Origin: UKL13-3 sp044353855
Lineage (GTDB): Bacteria > Bacteroidota > Bacteroidia > UKL13-3
DNA length: 64,000 bases
Assembly: GCA_044353855.1 (NCBI GenBank)
Contig: JBILBF010000002.1
Span: forward strand, 558,001 to 622,000
Reading direction: 5' to 3'
The position numbers were made by a program, and so were the translations under genes. Shown here piece after piece: positions 6,959 through 16,230 of the stretch. The notes under the pieces are model-generated. The model was not told the origin of the DNA. It did no database searches and was given only the letters and a program-made list of their open reading frames with translations. Position 1 is the stretch's first letter. Each line of letters begins with the position of its first letter.

Positions 6959-8950
6959 ATGATAAACCTCCTCAAAACGTTATTTCCACATTCAAGTGCA
7001 ATGCCCCGGTGGGTTATCTTTTTTATTGATGTATCAATATGTGGGTTTTCATTTGTTCTTGCAACTCTGCTTAGATTTAATTTTTTTCTCAATGATTTAT
7101 TTACGTATAGTTTATTAATTCCACTTCCGTTTGTATTAATCTCTCGCATGTTGTTTATGAGACAATTTCGGATCTATGCCGGAATTATCAGGCACACAAC
7201 TCTAGAAGATGCTATCCGGGTTTTTTATGCGGTATTTTTTAGTACCGCTTTAATCATCATCATCAATGCAATTGTTTCTAAATTTACAGTTGGTAATGTT
7301 TCATTTATTCCTCTTTCCATAATTATTATCGATGGTTTTTTATCATTGGTATTGATGAGTGCATTTCGCTTAAGCGTAAAGATTTTATATATCCGTGTTA
7401 ATAAACCACATGAAAGTATTGTAACTCAATATGCCGTTTTTGGCGCGGGCGAATCGGGAATGATTGCTAAGAAAAAACTTGAACAACCAGGAAAAGCAGA
7501 AAGCACAAGAAGAGTTGCCGCTTTTTTTGATGATAATAAAAGTAAGGAATACAATTATATAGATGGCGTTACAATCTTTAGTTTTGATAAAGATTTTGAA
7601 ACTGTTATTAAAAAAATCAATATTACAGAGTTGATTATTTCGCCTCAAAATATTTCAACTAGTCGCAAACAACAAATCATTGAAAAATGTCTAGAATTCG
7701 ATATAAGGGTTCGTAACGTTCCACCATCTGAACGTTGGATAAATGGAGAATTAAGTTTTAACCAACTTAAACAAGTTCGTATCGAAGATTTAATTGAACG
7801 TGAACCTATTGTGTTGGATAAAGGAGCGATAGCTCATCAATTATTTCAAAAAACAATTTTGATTTCTGGAGCAGCAGGTTCGATTGGAAGCGAAATAGCT
7901 GTTCAAATTTTGAAAAACTTTAATCCATTAAAACTCATTTTAGTTGATAAGTCCGAAGTTAAATTATATGAATTGGATGATATGTTGTCGCAAACTTTTA
8001 AAACGAGTTACAAAAACAATATAGAGATTGTTATAGCAGATATTACCAATGAATCTCGAATGAAAAGTTTGTTTGAGAAATATAAGCCACAAATTATTTA
8101 CCATGCTGCCGCTTATAAGCATGTTCCTTTAATGGAAGATCATCCAGGAGAAGCTATTAAAGTAAATGTTGGTGGAACTAAAATGATGGCTGATTTATCA
8201 GTAGCATTTGGTGTAGAAAAATTTGTGATGGTTTCTACAGATAAAGCTGTAAACCCTACCAACGTTATGGGCGCATCCAAACGTATAGCCGAAATTTATG
8301 TTCAATCACTGAATACTGAACAACATAAATCGATTGAACAAAATGAACGTCAAACCAAATTTATTACAACACGATTTGGAAATGTATTGGGAAGTAGTGG
8401 TTCTGTGATACCCAAATTCAGAAAACAAATTGAAGAAGGTGGACCTATTACAGTTACACATCCAGATATTACAAGGTATTTTATGACCATACCCGAAGCT
8501 TGCCAACTGGTTTTAGAAGCAGGAAACATGGGTAATGGTGGTGAAATTTATATTTTTGACATGGGTGAATCTGTTAAAATAATTGACCTCGCCCGCAAAA
8601 TGTTGAAGCTATCAGGATTAAAGCTTGGTAAAGATATTCAAATTGTATTTACAGGATTGCGTTCAGGAGAAAAGTTAAAAGAAGAATTATTAGCAGATAC
8701 AGAAAGTACCTTACCTACGTACCATCCCAAAATAATGATTGCAAAAGTGAGGGTATATGATTTTGATTGGAGTCAAAAAGAAATTCAATTATTACTTGAA
8801 CTATACAATGCTCAAAACAATGAAAACATTGTTAGTAAAATGAAAGAAATTGTTCCAGAATTTATCAGTCAAAATTCTGTTTTTGAAGGGCTTGATTATA
8901 AGCACCAATCTAATATTGAAAGTGTGACCAAACACTCTTTTTTGGGTTAA
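6959..8950 (+). CDS. WbpM/CapD-type nucleoside-diphosphate-sugar 4,6-dehydratase
   Basis: A 663-residue membrane dehydratase. Four hydrophobic segments fall within about residues 15-150, then a first Rossmann-like CoA-binding domain (VFGAGESG near 162), then the catalytic SDR domain from about residue 295 with LISGAAGSIGSEI. The modified active site is seen in VSTDKAVNPTNVMGASKR (Met in place of the SDR Tyr, with the Lys retained), as in WbpM/FlaA1/PglF. It would make the UDP-4-keto-6-deoxy sugar for the aminotransferase. TATTTTCG at about 6943-6950, 9 bases before the start, resembles a -7 box, so this gene may have its own near-leaderless transcript. Confidence 0.93.
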   Translation: MINLLKTLFPHSSAMPRWVIFFIDVSICGFSFVLATLLRFNFFLNDLFTYSLLIPLPFVLISRMLFMRQFRIYAGIIRHTTLEDAIRVFYAVFFSTALIIIINAIVSKFTVGNVSFIPLSIIIIDGFLSLVLMSAFRLSVKILYIRVNKPHESIVTQYAVFGAGESGMIAKKKLEQPGKAESTRRVAAFFDDNKSKEYNYIDGVTIFSFDKDFETVIKKINITELIISPQNISTSRKQQIIEKCLEFDIRVRNVPPSERWINGELSFNQLKQVRIEDLIEREPIVLDKGAIAHQLFQKTILISGAAGSIGSEIAVQILKNFNPLKLILVDKSEVKLYELDDMLSQTFKTSYKNNIEIVIADITNESRMKSLFEKYKPQIIYHAAAYKHVPLMEDHPGEAIKVNVGGTKMMADLSVAFGVEKFVMVSTDKAVNPTNVMGASKRIAEIYVQSLNTEQHKSIEQNERQTKFITTRFGNVLGSSGSVIPKFRKQIEEGGPITVTHPDITRYFMTIPEACQLVLEAGNMGNGGEIYIFDMGESVKIIDLARKMLKLSGLKLGKDIQIVFTGLRSGEKLKEELLADTESTLPTYHPKIMIAKVRVYDFDWSQKEIQLLLELYNAQNNENIVSKMKEIVPEFISQNSVFEGLDYKHQSNIESVTKHSFLG

Positions 8951-9050
8951 AAAAAATCATTTTTAGCTTGCACATGGAATGTTATGTTATTTAGATATTT
9001 TCTAAATAGTTTTTTTTTACACAGCCATTACCTAATTCAAGTTTTGTCAA

Positions 9051-9058
9051 TATATTTG
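9051..9058 (+). promoter_or_regulatory. candidate -7 box of the act operon
   Basis: TATATTTG matches TAnnTTTG exactly, 79 bases before actA. No TTTG lies at the expected 19-21 bases upstream, so the promoter is weak or activator-dependent if real. The 187-bp gap also holds CAACGT (9065-9070) and ACGTTG (about 9101-9106), which could close a leader hairpin. Confidence 0.35.
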
Positions 9059-9137
9059 CGCGCTCAACGTGGGTTCGATGTATAATTCCATCAAATCAGA
9101 AACGTTGTTTTAACATTAAAGAAATCAGCATTTTAAG

Positions 9138-10424
9138 ATGAGATTATTAAAACTTGCCTCCCTATTTCTTCTTTTTACATTCTCAACTCGTTTTGCAATT
9201 GCAGACGTTGCCGAAGGTGAAAAACTATTTACAGCCAATTGTACTTCATGCCATGCACTCAATGAAAAAATTGTTGGACCAGCATTAAAGGATGTGCACA
9301 AACGCAGAGAAGCAGTTTGGCTATCTAAGTGGATTAAAAATTCGCAGAAAATGGTAAAATCGGGTGATGCCGTTGCCGTTGCACTTTATAAAGAAAACAA
9401 TGAGTCGGTAATGACATCATTTGAAAACTTAAGTGATGCACAAATTGCTTCAGTTGTTGAATACATCAAAGCTGAAAGCGAAAAACCCGCTGCAGTTGTA
9501 ACTGCATCAGTTGCTAGTGATGGATCTGCAGTACCTTCTGGAAATACACAAGATGGTTTTTATAATGCTACCACCTTTTGGGGATTAACTGTTATTGCCA
9601 TTTTTTTATTTGTGATTGTATTTATTTTGTTCAGCATCCGCAAAGTAGTTGACCAACTATATGCACAAAAATTCCCAGAAGCAGTTACCGAAGAAGTTGA
9701 AACTAAAATTTCTTGGAAAGAAAGACCAACATCTATCCGTTATAAATTATTTAAAAAACATCCAGTAGTTGGTACCATCATGGTGGTGCTATTATTTACT
9801 GTTGTTGCGGGTTTATATGGCTTTGATTATGGAAACAAAGAAGTAGGGGTACAACAAGGATATGCTCCAACTCAACCCATTAACTATTCGCACGAATTAC
9901 ATGCTGGTAAATATAAAATTAATTGTTTGTACTGCCACTCGGGTGCTGATAAAAGTAAACAAGCAACCATTCCATCGGCAAGCACTTGTATGAATTGCCA
10001 TGCTCATATTACGGCAAGCAAGAATTATGATGGTAAAGTTTCACCAGAAATACAAAAAATATACAATGCAGTTGGATGGGATGCTGATAAAAAAGTATAT
10101 GACACCAACAAACCTCAAACACCTATCAAATGGGTGCGTATCCACAACTTGCCTGATTTAGCTTATTTTAACCATTCACAACATGTTAAAGTTGGTAAAG
10201 TAGAATGCCAAGCTTGTCATGGTGCTATTGAAACAATGAAAGTGGTATCACAACAATCGAGCTTACAAATGGGATGGTGTATTAATTGCCATCGCGAAGC
10301 AAAAGTAGATATTGCTAACAATGACTACTACGAAAAATTACATACTGACTTAAAAGCACAAGGAAAATCATATGCTACAGTAGCCAGTGTAGGTGGTCTT
10401 GAGTGTGGTAAATGTCACTATTAG
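9138..10424 (+). CDS. actA: alternative complex III multiheme cytochrome subunit ActA, with fused N-terminal cytochrome c
   Basis: A 428-residue multiheme cytochrome c of the quinol:cytochrome c oxidoreductase (alternative complex III). A signal peptide covers residues 1-22. Residues 25-115 form a class I cytochrome c domain with CTSCH (about 35-39) and a late Met (VMTSFENLSD) as probable sixth ligand. Membrane helices follow near 145-166 and 213-232. The C-terminal ActA part carries CLYCH, CMNCH, CQACH, CINCH and CGKCH, five further heme sites, so six in all. The hemes would carry electrons from the membrane module to a periplasmic acceptor. It opens a six-gene operon. Rhodothermus ActA is a pentaheme protein, so the extra domain is notable. 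Confidence 0.93.
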   Translation: MRLLKLASLFLLFTFSTRFAIADVAEGEKLFTANCTSCHALNEKIVGPALKDVHKRREAVWLSKWIKNSQKMVKSGDAVAVALYKENNESVMTSFENLSDAQIASVVEYIKAESEKPAAVVTASVASDGSAVPSGNTQDGFYNATTFWGLTVIAIFLFVIVFILFSIRKVVDQLYAQKFPEAVTEEVETKISWKERPTSIRYKLFKKHPVVGTIMVVLLFTVVAGLYGFDYGNKEVGVQQGYAPTQPINYSHELHAGKYKINCLYCHSGADKSKQATIPSASTCMNCHAHITASKNYDGKVSPEIQKIYNAVGWDADKKVYDTNKPQTPIKWVRIHNLPDLAYFNHSQHVKVGKVECQACHGAIETMKVVSQQSSLQMGWCINCHREAKVDIANNDYYEKLHTDLKAQGKSYATVASVGGLECGKCHY

Positions 10425-10469
10425 TAATCAGCAACATTCGAAGAATTTTATAAAGAGAAAGAAGTATCC

Positions 10470-13400
10470 ATGGAAAATAAAAATACATACTGGAAAGGAT
10501 TAGAGGAGTTAAACAACGACCCTAAGTTTGTAGCAGGAAAACGCAATGAGTTTGCCGAAGGTATTCCATTAGAAGACGTTTTAACTGAACAAGATGGTGA
10601 ATTAACATCTAACAGACGCGACTTCCTTAAATATTTTGGGTTTAGTGTTTCGGCTGTAGCATTAGCTGCTTGTAATAAAACTCCTGTTAAGCAAGCAATT
10701 CCATATATCGTAAAACCGGAGAATATTACTCCAGGCATTCCTAATTGGTATGCAACTACCCATCCAGAAACAGGAAATAGCATATTAGTTAAAACAAGAG
10801 AAGGACGTCCAATTAAAATTGAAGGAAATCCTGAATCACCTATATTTAAAGGGGGTGTAAGTGCAATAGAGCATGCTTCTATTTTAGGTCTTTATGACAA
10901 TGAGCGGTTAAAAGCTCCTCAATCAGAAGGTAATGAAGTTGATTGGAATACATTGGATGGAAAAATAAAAGCAGGACTTGCTTCTGCTCAGCATATCCGT
11001 TTAATATCAGGATCTGTAAACAGTCCTTCCACTAAACGCGCTGTAGCTGAATTCATCGCTAAATACCCTTCTACTAAACATATTTCATACGAACCCGTTT
11101 CGTATGCTGCCATTATTGATACCCATAAAGTAGCTTTTGGTAAAGCAGTGATACCTTCTTATCGTTTTGATAAAGCAAAGGTGATTGTGAGTTTTGATGC
11201 AGACTTTTTAGGTACTTGGATTTCGCCTGTAGAGTATACCAAACAATGGGTAAGTAACCGTAAAGTTGGTACTTCTGGCGGAGGTAAAACAACAATGAGT
11301 CGTCATATTCAATTTGAATCAACACTTTCGTTAACGGGTTCAAATGCAGATATGCGTTTCCCAATTAAACCTTCTGCTCAAGGTGCTATACTCGTAAGTT
11401 TATACAATAAAATAGCTGCCCTAGCTGGTAAACCCGTATTAAGCAGTGTGCCAAATATTGAACTTGCTTTAAACACTGTTGAAAATACAGCCAAAGAATT
11501 GTGGGCTGCTAAAGGTGAATCCTTAGTTGTTTCTGGTTCAAATAGTGTTGATAATCAAGCATTAGTTATTGCTATCAATAGCCTTCTTGGAAATATTGGC
11601 ACAACCGTTGATTTGGACAATTATTCAAATCAATCAACAGCAAATGATTTTGGATTCCAATCTTTTGTAAAAGAAATGGCTGAAGGTAAAATTGATGCTG
11701 TTATATTTATGGATAGCAATCCCGCTTACAGCTATTATAACTCGAAAAGTTTTGAAGATGGATTGAAAAAAGTAGCTTTAACTATTTCAACCAGTTCATC
11801 AGTTGACGAAACAAGTGCATTGTGTAAATACCACGCACCCGATAATCATTACTTGGAATCATGGGGAGATGCTGAACCTAAAGCTGGTTATTATGCTTTA
11901 ACACAACCAACAATTTCGCCCGTATTTAATACAAGACAAAGTTCAGAAAGTTTATTACGTTGGGCAGGTAATGCTACAGATTATTACACCTATGTAAAAG
12001 CAACATGGAGTGCTATGGGTGTTAATGAAACAACTTGGAACAAATCATTGCATGATGGATTTATGTATGCTGGCCCTAAAGTAGCCCAATCTTATACCTT
12101 ATCTACCTTACCAACTGCTACAGCTGCAATAGCCATTCAAACGTATGTTTCGAGCAAAGAAAAAGTAGAATTACAGTTGTATAAAAAAGTAGGTTTAGGT
12201 GATGGTAAGCATGCCAATAACCCATGGTTGCAAGAGTTACCCGATCCAATCTCTAAAGTTTGTTGGGATAATTATGCCGCTATTGGTAAAGTTACTGCTG
12301 ATAAGTTAGGTGTAAAAGATGGAGATTTAGTTAAACTATCTTCTAAGAAGTATACCATTGAAAGTATTCCTGTTTTGGTTCAACCAGGACAAGCAAACAA
12401 TACGGTTTCAGTTGCATTGGGTTATGGTCGTACACAAGGTAAAGTTGCCAAAAATGTTGGTAAAAACATGTTTGGTTTTACTTGGTTTGAAGGCGATACA
12501 TTCAGATACAATTCTTCTGATATTACCATTGAAAAAGTTGAAGGTGAATATGAACTAGCTCAAACTCAAACTCACCATACTATTGAAGGTCGCGATTTAA
12601 TTCGAGAAGCTTCTTTACAAGAATTTGTAAAAGATCCTAAAGCTGGAAATCACAAGCATGCACACATCATTTCATTATGGGATGAGCGCGATAGCAAAGG
12701 CCACCGTTGGGCAATGGCTATTGATATGAATGCTTGTACAGGATGTGGTTCATGTGTTGTGAGTTGTAATGCCGAAAACAATGTACCTGTAGTTGGCAGA
12801 AAAGAAGTACTTAACAGTCGTGAAATGCACTGGATACGTATTGATCGTTATTATAGTTTTAAAGATAAAGACGGCAAAAAAGCAACACGCGAAAAAACAT
12901 TATTAGCCAATAAATTTTTGCTACCTGAAGGAGAAGGAGTAATTGATTATGGTAAAGACTCTGAAACAGATTTTGAAAACGTTAGGGTAGCCTACCAACC
13001 AATGATGTGCCAACATTGTGGTCATGCTCCATGCGAAACAGTTTGTCCGGTATTAGCTACCGTTCACAGTTCAGAAGGATTAAACCATATGGCATACAAC
13101 CGTTGTGTTGGAACACGCTATTGTGCTAATAACTGTCCATTTAAAGTTAGACGTTTTAACTGGTTTAAATACCGTGAAAACGACAAGTTTGATTTTTACA
13201 TGAACAACGACTTAGGTCGTATGGTAATTAATCCAGATGTTACTGTTCGTTCACGTGGAGTAATGGAAAAATGTTCTTTCTGTATCCAACGTATTCAAGG
13301 TGGTAAATTAAAAGCCAAAGTGGAAGGACGTAATTTACAGGATGGTGATGTAAAAACTGCTTGCCAACAATCTTGCCCAGCTGATGCTATTATTTTTGGT

Positions 13401-13619
13401 GATGTAAACGATAAGAACAGTGAAATAGCTAAGTTGTTTAACAACGAAAGAAGTTATGTATTATTAGAAGAGTACAACGTACAACCTTCTGTATCATATA
13501 TGACAAAAATTCGCAATGTAGATGATGCAATAGCCGGAAATCATGGAGCACATGGAGCCGATCACAAAGAAGAAAAACACGAAGAAAAAGCTCACCAACA
13601 CGAGCCAAGTCATTCATAA
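10470..13619 (+). CDS. actB: alternative complex III iron-sulfur subunit ActB
   Basis: A 1049-residue ActB, a natural fusion of a molybdopterin-oxidoreductase-like domain (about residues 40-730) with a four-cluster ferredoxin domain. Residues 48-70 show a Tat signal (NRRDFLKYFGF) ending in a lipobox-like ALAAC, so the protein is exported folded. Cluster motifs are CTGCGSCVVSC (about 756), CQHCGHAPCETVC (about 847), CVGTRYCANNCP (about 879), and CSFCIQRI with CQQSCP (about 935-970). The His/Glu-rich tail is low complexity. In known complexes the first domain has lost molybdopterin. It relays electrons from the quinol-oxidising NrfD-like subunits. Confidence 0.95.
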   Translation: MENKNTYWKGLEELNNDPKFVAGKRNEFAEGIPLEDVLTEQDGELTSNRRDFLKYFGFSVSAVALAACNKTPVKQAIPYIVKPENITPGIPNWYATTHPETGNSILVKTREGRPIKIEGNPESPIFKGGVSAIEHASILGLYDNERLKAPQSEGNEVDWNTLDGKIKAGLASAQHIRLISGSVNSPSTKRAVAEFIAKYPSTKHISYEPVSYAAIIDTHKVAFGKAVIPSYRFDKAKVIVSFDADFLGTWISPVEYTKQWVSNRKVGTSGGGKTTMSRHIQFESTLSLTGSNADMRFPIKPSAQGAILVSLYNKIAALAGKPVLSSVPNIELALNTVENTAKELWAAKGESLVVSGSNSVDNQALVIAINSLLGNIGTTVDLDNYSNQSTANDFGFQSFVKEMAEGKIDAVIFMDSNPAYSYYNSKSFEDGLKKVALTISTSSSVDETSALCKYHAPDNHYLESWGDAEPKAGYYALTQPTISPVFNTRQSSESLLRWAGNATDYYTYVKATWSAMGVNETTWNKSLHDGFMYAGPKVAQSYTLSTLPTATAAIAIQTYVSSKEKVELQLYKKVGLGDGKHANNPWLQELPDPISKVCWDNYAAIGKVTADKLGVKDGDLVKLSSKKYTIESIPVLVQPGQANNTVSVALGYGRTQGKVAKNVGKNMFGFTWFEGDTFRYNSSDITIEKVEGEYELAQTQTHHTIEGRDLIREASLQEFVKDPKAGNHKHAHIISLWDERDSKGHRWAMAIDMNACTGCGSCVVSCNAENNVPVVGRKEVLNSREMHWIRIDRYYSFKDKDGKKATREKTLLANKFLLPEGEGVIDYGKDSETDFENVRVAYQPMMCQHCGHAPCETVCPVLATVHSSEGLNHMAYNRCVGTRYCANNCPFKVRRFNWFKYRENDKFDFYMNNDLGRMVINPDVTVRSRGVMEKCSFCIQRIQGGKLKAKVEGRNLQDGDVKTACQQSCPADAIIFGDVNDKNSEIAKLFNNERSYVLLEEYNVQPSVSYMTKIRNVDDAIAGNHGAHGADHKEEKHEEKAHQHEPSHS

Positions 13620-13650
13620 TTATTCATTGTAAAAGTATAAATAAAACTAT

Positions 13651-15066
13651 ATGTCATACGAATCTCCGATAAGAGAACCATTAATAACAGGTGGTAAAAC
13701 ATACGCAGATATTACACGCGATATTTTGCGTCCATTGGAAAACAATGCAAGCAAATCATGGTGGATAGGATTTACCATTTCTGCATTGGTATTAGCTATC
13801 TGGATTGCGGCAACAACATGGACCATGCTCGAGGGTATTGGTGCTTGGGGGTTAAACAAAACTGTAGGTTGGGCTTTTGATATTACCAACTTCGTATTTT
13901 GGGTAGGTATTGGCCATGCAGGAACGTTGATTTCGGCAGTATTGTTGTTGTTTCGCCAAAAATGGCGCATGTCCATTAATCGTTCGGCTGAGGCAATGAC
14001 CATCTTTGCAGTAATCTGTGCTGCATCTTTTATCCTTTCTCACATGGGTCGTCCATGGGTAGCTTATTGGCCTATACCATTGCCAAATGCTTTTGGTTCG
14101 TTATGGGTAAATTTCAACTCTCCATTGGTATGGGATGTATTTGCAATCTCTACCTACTTCTCTGTATCATTGGTATTTTGGTATATTGGCTTAATACCCG
14201 ATATCGCTACAGTGCGTGATAGAGCTCAAGGTATGCGTAAGTTTGTTTACAATTTCTTTTCGATGGGATGGAATGGTTCTACCAGAACTTGGCACCGTTA
14301 TGAAATGATATCATTAATTTTAGCAGGTATCTCTACCCCACTTGTACTCTCTGTTCACTCTATTGTATCTATGGATTTTGCTACTTCTTTGGTACCAGGT
14401 TGGCATACTACAATCTTCCCTCCTTATTTTGTTGCAGGTGCAATTTTTTCTGGATTTGGAATGGTATTAACCTTATTGGTGGTTGGCCGAGTAGTGTTAA
14501 AACAACAAGATTATATTACCATGGGGCATTTAGATGCCATGTGCCGTATTGTAATGCTTACGGGTACAATGGTAGGTTTAGCTTATATAACAGAATTTTT
14601 TGTTGCTGCTTATTCAGGTGTAGAATATGAACAATACGCCTTTATAAACCGAGCAAGTGGACCATACTGGTGGGCTTACTGGATTATGATGAGTTGTAAC
14701 TTATTAGCACCTCAGGTGTTTTGGACAAAATGGGCACGTTCTACTCCTTGGTTTATTTTTATGATGTCAATTATTGTAAATATTGGAATGTGGTTTGAAC
14801 GATTCGTAATTATTGTTACTTCTTTACACAGAGATTTCCTTCCATCAAGTTGGACTATGTATACACCAACATATATTGAGTTTGCTATTTTAATTGGCTC
14901 ATTTGGATTATTCTTTACGTTCTACTTCTTATTTTGTAAATACCTACCAACAATTAATATGGCCGAATTAAAATCAATTCTACCAACTCACGCTCATGAT
15001 GAAGAACATGATGCATCACATACTGCACATTCAACTGTAGAGAAAGGAGACGCTGTTCATGGTTAA
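13651..15066 (+). CDS. actC: alternative complex III membrane subunit ActC (NrfD-like)
   Basis: A 471-residue polytopic protein of the NrfD/PsrC family with about ten membrane helices, beginning after SYESPIREPLITGGKTYADI, the usual ActC N-terminus. It provides the quinol site and a putative proton path next to ActB. Conserved polar helix positions are visible, such as GIGHAGTLISA and YFSVSLVFWYIGLIPD. The C-terminus is a His-rich cytoplasmic tail. It overlaps actD by 8 bases, implying translational coupling. Length and order match other Bacteroidota. Confidence 0.94.
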   Translation: MSYESPIREPLITGGKTYADITRDILRPLENNASKSWWIGFTISALVLAIWIAATTWTMLEGIGAWGLNKTVGWAFDITNFVFWVGIGHAGTLISAVLLLFRQKWRMSINRSAEAMTIFAVICAASFILSHMGRPWVAYWPIPLPNAFGSLWVNFNSPLVWDVFAISTYFSVSLVFWYIGLIPDIATVRDRAQGMRKFVYNFFSMGWNGSTRTWHRYEMISLILAGISTPLVLSVHSIVSMDFATSLVPGWHTTIFPPYFVAGAIFSGFGMVLTLLVVGRVVLKQQDYITMGHLDAMCRIVMLTGTMVGLAYITEFFVAAYSGVEYEQYAFINRASGPYWWAYWIMMSCNLLAPQVFWTKWARSTPWFIFMMSIIVNIGMWFERFVIIVTSLHRDFLPSSWTMYTPTYIEFAILIGSFGLFFTFYFLFCKYLPTINMAELKSILPTHAHDEEHDASHTAHSTVEKGDAVHG

Positions 15067-15580
15067 TAAAATGATGCTTGGGGTTTATGATAATCCTGAT
15101 ACGGTTTTTACTGCAACCGAAAATATTGTAAAAGCAGGATATGATGTACATGATGTATATACTCCTTTTGCTGTGCATAATTTAGATAAAGTAATTGGTG
15201 TAAAAAGAAGCCGTTTATCCATTGCAGCTTTTGTGTTTGCAATGACTGGTATTGTTGCTGCACTATCTTTAATGATTTATGCGTCCTACTTTGACTGGCA
15301 AATGAATATTGGTGGTAAGCCCTCTTTACATATTCCAACATACATTCCAATTACATTTGAACTTGCTATTTTATTTACAGCATTTGGTATGGTGGGCTGT
15401 TTCTTTTTTGTAAACAGAATGTTTTTTGGCCGTACGACAGATGTAATAGATATACGCGTAACGGATGATCGTTTTATTATTGCTGTGAATATTCACAGTA
15501 AAACTGATGTAAAGTTGTTGGAACAAGCATTTATTTCAGCGGGTGCATTGGAAGTTAGAGAAAGGATTAAAGATATTTAA
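15059..15580 (+). CDS. actD: alternative complex III subunit ActD (DUF3341)
   Basis: A 173-residue ActD. It has an N-terminal cytoplasmic segment with the DUF3341 opening LGVYDNPDTVFTATENIVKA, two membrane helices near residues 55-80 and 95-120, and a C-terminal soluble tail with VTDDRFIIAV. It has no cofactor motif and is a structural part of the complex. It starts inside the end of actC and ends 2 bases before actE, so expression is tightly coupled. Confidence 0.93.
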   Translation: MVNKMMLGVYDNPDTVFTATENIVKAGYDVHDVYTPFAVHNLDKVIGVKRSRLSIAAFVFAMTGIVAALSLMIYASYFDWQMNIGGKPSLHIPTYIPITFELAILFTAFGMVGCFFFVNRMFFGRTTDVIDIRVTDDRFIIAVNIHSKTDVKLLEQAFISAGALEVRERIKDI

Positions 15581-15582
15581 TT

Positions 15583-16203
15583 ATGAAGAAATCACTATAT
15601 ACACTTTTTATAGTTTCAGGAATTGTTTCACTCATAAGCGCATGTAGTGCTGGTGGCGACAATACAGGTATAGAATATGCACCTAATATGTATGTATCTT
15701 TTGCATACGAACCCTTATCTCAATTAGCGGATAAACCTAATACCATTAATCCCAATGGTATGAATATGCGGTTACCCGTAAAAGGTACAATTGCTCGTGG
15801 ACAATTAGAATATGCCACCTACAATATGCCTAAAACAAACGAAAACTATGAAGTTTCATCAGCTTGGAGTAATCCTCTGCCTAAAACTGCTGCGAACCTA
15901 TCGGACGGAAAACGTTTGTATAATATTAACTGTACCCCTTGCCATGGTGAAGATGGATTGGGAAAAGGAACTATAGTAGCAGATGGAAAATATCCGCAAG
16001 TACCAACATACGCAGATCGTTTACCAACGATTAATCCTGGAAAAGCATTTTACTCTATTACACATGGTAAAAATTTAATGGGTGCTTATGGAACTGTATT
16101 ATCGCCAACACAACGCTGGCAAGTGATTCATTATATATATGATTTAAGTGGCGTAAAAACTACTTCAACTGCTTTAGAAACAGCAGCTACTGCAACAAAT
16201 TAA
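15583..16203 (+). CDS. actE: alternative complex III monoheme cytochrome ActE
   Basis: A 206-residue periplasmic lipoprotein with signal and lipobox ISACS at residues 18-22. A single heme site CTPCH (about residues 125-129) is followed by GEDGLGKG. The axial Met is probably in GKNLMGAYG, typical of class I cytochrome c of ActE type. It carries electrons within the complex or toward the terminal oxidase. Confidence 0.93.
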   Translation: MKKSLYTLFIVSGIVSLISACSAGGDNTGIEYAPNMYVSFAYEPLSQLADKPNTINPNGMNMRLPVKGTIARGQLEYATYNMPKTNENYEVSSAWSNPLPKTAANLSDGKRLYNINCTPCHGEDGLGKGTIVADGKYPQVPTYADRLPTINPGKAFYSITHGKNLMGAYGTVLSPTQRWQVIHYIYDLSGVKTTSTALETAATATN

Positions 16204-16230
16204 TACAACAACAATAAACGTATTACAGAG

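Noticed and set aside
9060..9110. GGTTCGAT near 9071, T-arm-like
   Set aside because: No acceptor stem or anticodon arm can be folded around it, so it is not a tRNA.
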